NCBI GenBank assembly: GCA_003541895.1
Contig: DPLR01000440.1
Location: forward strand, 1-8,697
Reading direction: 5' to 3'
DNA from: Cytophagales bacterium
GTDB lineage: Bacteria > Bacteroidota > Bacteroidia > Cytophagales > Cyclobacteriaceae
Length of the DNA stretch: 8,697 nucleotides
Below are positions 7,351-8,697 of this stretch, piece after piece (within the stretch, counting starts at the first letter, position 1; every line of letters starts with the position of its first letter). Below the pieces are notes generated by a model. The model was not told the DNA's origin. It searched no databases and saw only the letters and a program-made list of their open reading frames with translations. The translations under genes were made by a program, and so were the position numbers.

Positions 7351-8363
7351 TGACTGAGGTTTTAGATGCTTTCGGAGTTACTGGTAAAATAGAGCCTATC
7401 GGTTCGGGGCATATTCACAAAACATTTAAAATAAGCGGGCAGCAAAATTTTGTTTTGCAACGTGTCAATAAAAATGTTTTCACCAAGCCCGAAATCATTG
7501 CAACGAATAATCGTGTTGCTTCTCTGTATTTAAGAAACCACCATCCTGAATATTTATTTCCACAAACTCTCTTGGATAAAAACGGAAATGATCTTTATTA
7601 TGACAGTGAGGGGTTTCCTTGGCGATTGTTTTCATTGATTGAAAATTCTTTTACCATTGACGAAGTTCACTCTGAAGAAGATGCGTTTGCCGCAGCTCAA
7701 GGGTTTGGCCTCTTGACTAAGAATTTAAATGGCATTGATGTCAGCTTGTTCAATGAATCGTTGGAACGATTTCATGACCTGAGTTGGAGGTATGAGCAAT
7801 TTGAAAATGCCCTCTCGCACGCACAACCAGAAGTAATTCAAAAAGCGAAAGGCGAAATTGAGGCAGCACATTCTTTTAAACATTTGGTTGACGAGTATCA
7901 GCAATTGATTGCCAGTGGCCAATTGATTTTGCGAATCACACACAACGACACCAAAGTAAACAACATCTTATTTGACTCGCTCACCCGAAAAGTAATCTGT
8001 GCCATTGATCTTGATACGTTGATGCCTGGCTATTTTATTTATGATTTGGGCGATATGGTTCGCACGTTTGTGAGCCCCGTGAATGAAGAGGAGAAAGATG
8101 TTTCAAAAATCCAGTTCAGAAAAAATATTTACGATGCCCTACTCAAAGGATATTTGGCTCCGATGGAAAGCATCTTAACATCCGATGAAAAAAAATCCAT
8201 TCCCTTTGCGGGTCAGATGATGACATACATTATGGCTCTCCGCATGCTAGCCGATTTTTTACGGGGGAATACCTATTACCACATTACTTATCCAGAGCAA
8301 AACTTGGTACGCGCACGAAATCAATTTCATTTACTTGAATTGATTTGTAAAAATTGCGCTTGA
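7350..8363 (+). CDS. APH-fold sugar kinase, N-acetylhexosamine 1-kinase (NahK/LnpB)-like
   Basis: The product is 337 aa and cytoplasmic, with an aminoglycoside-phosphotransferase/choline-kinase fold. A loop at GSGHIHKTF (18-26) takes the place of the glycine-rich loop, with VLQRVN (35-40) as the strand after it. The catalytic loop is HNDTKVNN (198-205), with D200 as the expected base. The metal-binding segment is IDLDTLMPG (219-227), followed by YDLGDMVR (231-238). The IDLDTxMPG...DLGDxxR pattern resembles NahK/LnpB, which phosphorylates N-acetylhexosamines at C1 with ATP, rather than antibiotic kinases. The start was chosen as ATG 7350-7352, which overlaps the upstream TAA by one base (TAATG) and suggests re-initiation; a TTG at 7344 would add only two residues. 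Paired with a nucleotidyltransferase, it most likely makes the sugar-1-phosphate for NDP-sugar salvage. The sugar is not known. No convincing terminator follows it. Confidence 0.9.
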   Translation: MTEVLDAFGVTGKIEPIGSGHIHKTFKISGQQNFVLQRVNKNVFTKPEIIATNNRVASLYLRNHHPEYLFPQTLLDKNGNDLYYDSEGFPWRLFSLIENSFTIDEVHSEEDAFAAAQGFGLLTKNLNGIDVSLFNESLERFHDLSWRYEQFENALSHAQPEVIQKAKGEIEAAHSFKHLVDEYQQLIASGQLILRITHNDTKVNNILFDSLTRKVICAIDLDTLMPGYFIYDLGDMVRTFVSPVNEEEKDVSKIQFRKNIYDALLKGYLAPMESILTSDEKKSIPFAGQMMTYIMALRMLADFLRGNTYYHITYPEQNLVRARNQFHLLELICKNCA

Positions 8364-8404
8364 GTGCTCATGTAAAAGTGAAGCTAAGATTTCATCTATT
8401 TGTT

Positions 8405-8412
8405 TACATTTG
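8405..8412 (+). promoter_or_regulatory. Candidate -7 promoter element for the M28 peptidase gene
   Basis: TACATTTG (8405-8412) matches the Bacteroidota -7 consensus TAnnTTTG exactly and lies 37 bp before the ATG at 8450. A convincing TTG -33 element at the usual distance was not found, so the call rests on the -7 match and its position. It overlaps a GTTTACA (8402-8408), the reverse complement of the TGTAAAC near the promoter at 6392. Confidence 0.4.
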
Positions 8413-8449
8413 GCCGTTAGTTTCAAAATACATAAACTAAAAATAAACC

Positions 8450-8697
8450 ATGAATAAAATTCTACTCGGGGCCATGATGCTTCTTGTGCAATTCAGTTTT
8501 GCACAAGATCAAAAGGCATCGCAATACGCCCAACTCATTACAGCATCCGATCTAAAAGAGAACCTCACTATTATTGCATCCGATGCACTCGAAGGTCGCT
8601 ACACAGGAACTCGCGGACAGAAAATGGCGGCCGCATTCATTGCCAATCACTTTGAATCATTAGGTCTTGCAGGGCCAGTTAACGGTTCATACTACAT
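8450..8697 (+). CDS. Exported M28 family metallopeptidase, N-terminal fragment cut by the window end
   Basis: The frame is open from the ATG at 8450 to the end of the window (82 codons plus two bases). A signal peptide is clear: MNK, a hydrophobic run of about residues 4-17, and cleavage near FA/Q at 18-19, so the protein is exported. The next part, with DLKENLTIIASDALEGRYTG (34-53), followed by the start of the conserved helix at RGQKMAAAFIANHFESLGL (55-73), is the N-terminal signature of Bacteroidota M28 aminopeptidases, which normally read ASDxLEGRxTGxxGxxxAAxYIxxxF. The zinc-binding residues would lie downstream, outside the window, so catalytic competence cannot be judged. It lies 86 bp after the kinase gene with its own candidate promoter, and is therefore probably a separate transcription unit. 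Confidence 0.85.
   Translation, partial: MNKILLGAMMLLVQFSFAQDQKASQYAQLITASDLKENLTIIASDALEGRYTGTRGQKMAAAFIANHFESLGLAGPVNGSYY

Noticed and set aside
7350..8363. Aminoglycoside resistance kinase
   Set aside because: The APH fold is shared, but the IDLDTxMPG and DLGDxxR motifs and the nucleotidyltransferase partner point to a sugar 1-kinase.
8370..8409. ATGTAAA ... TTTACAT pair after the kinase gene as a possible terminator hairpin
   Set aside because: The arms are only 7 bp, AT-rich and 26 bases apart with no T-run after them, so they are not convincing as a terminator.

Overview
The window looks like an ordinary chromosomal stretch from a member of the Bacteroidota, probably a Cytophagales-type bacterium. 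The base composition is AT-rich, and start codons lack Shine-Dalgarno sequences and are preceded by A/T-rich leaders. Two intergenic regions carry good matches to the Bacteroidota -7 promoter element TAnnTTTG. Several secreted proteins have signal peptides ending in ...AQ, and there is a TonB-dependent receptor with the STN / carboxypeptidase-regulatory-like / plug layout common in this phylum. No mobile element, CRISPR array, tRNA or rRNA was seen.

Layout. Positions 1-2391 (minus strand) hold a two-gene operon: a secreted protein of unknown function (241 aa), then a TonB-dependent receptor whose C-terminus lies beyond position 1. The two genes overlap by 4 bases (ATGA). A 213-bp divergent intergenic region with a clear palindrome separates them from a 938-aa exported M16 (pitrilysin/PqqL-like) zinc protease on the plus strand (2605-5421). 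A shared hairpin terminator then separates the protease from a convergent gene (5463-6350, minus) for an exported SMP-30/gluconolactonase-like beta-propeller. Next, on the plus strand, come a sugar-phosphate nucleotidyltransferase (6445-7350) and an APH-fold, NahK-like sugar 1-kinase (7350-8363) joined by a TAATG stop/start overlap. The window ends inside an exported M28 family metallopeptidase (from 8450).

How the genes may work together. The best-supported unit is the cytoplasmic kinase plus nucleotidyltransferase pair. The kinase would make a sugar-1-phosphate and its partner would turn that into an NDP-sugar, so the pair reads as a sugar-salvage module with unknown sugar. The other five genes all encode proteins with signal peptides, so most of the window serves the envelope. 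A TonB receptor operon placed head-to-head with an M16 protease recalls the FusA/FusC and YddB/PqqL pairings of proteobacteria, but shared function here is only an inference.

I found no strong evidence of a wholly new system. The points most worth following are the unknown secreted partner of the TonB receptor, the sugar specificity of the kinase/nucleotidyltransferase pair, and two inverted repeats placed like operators.
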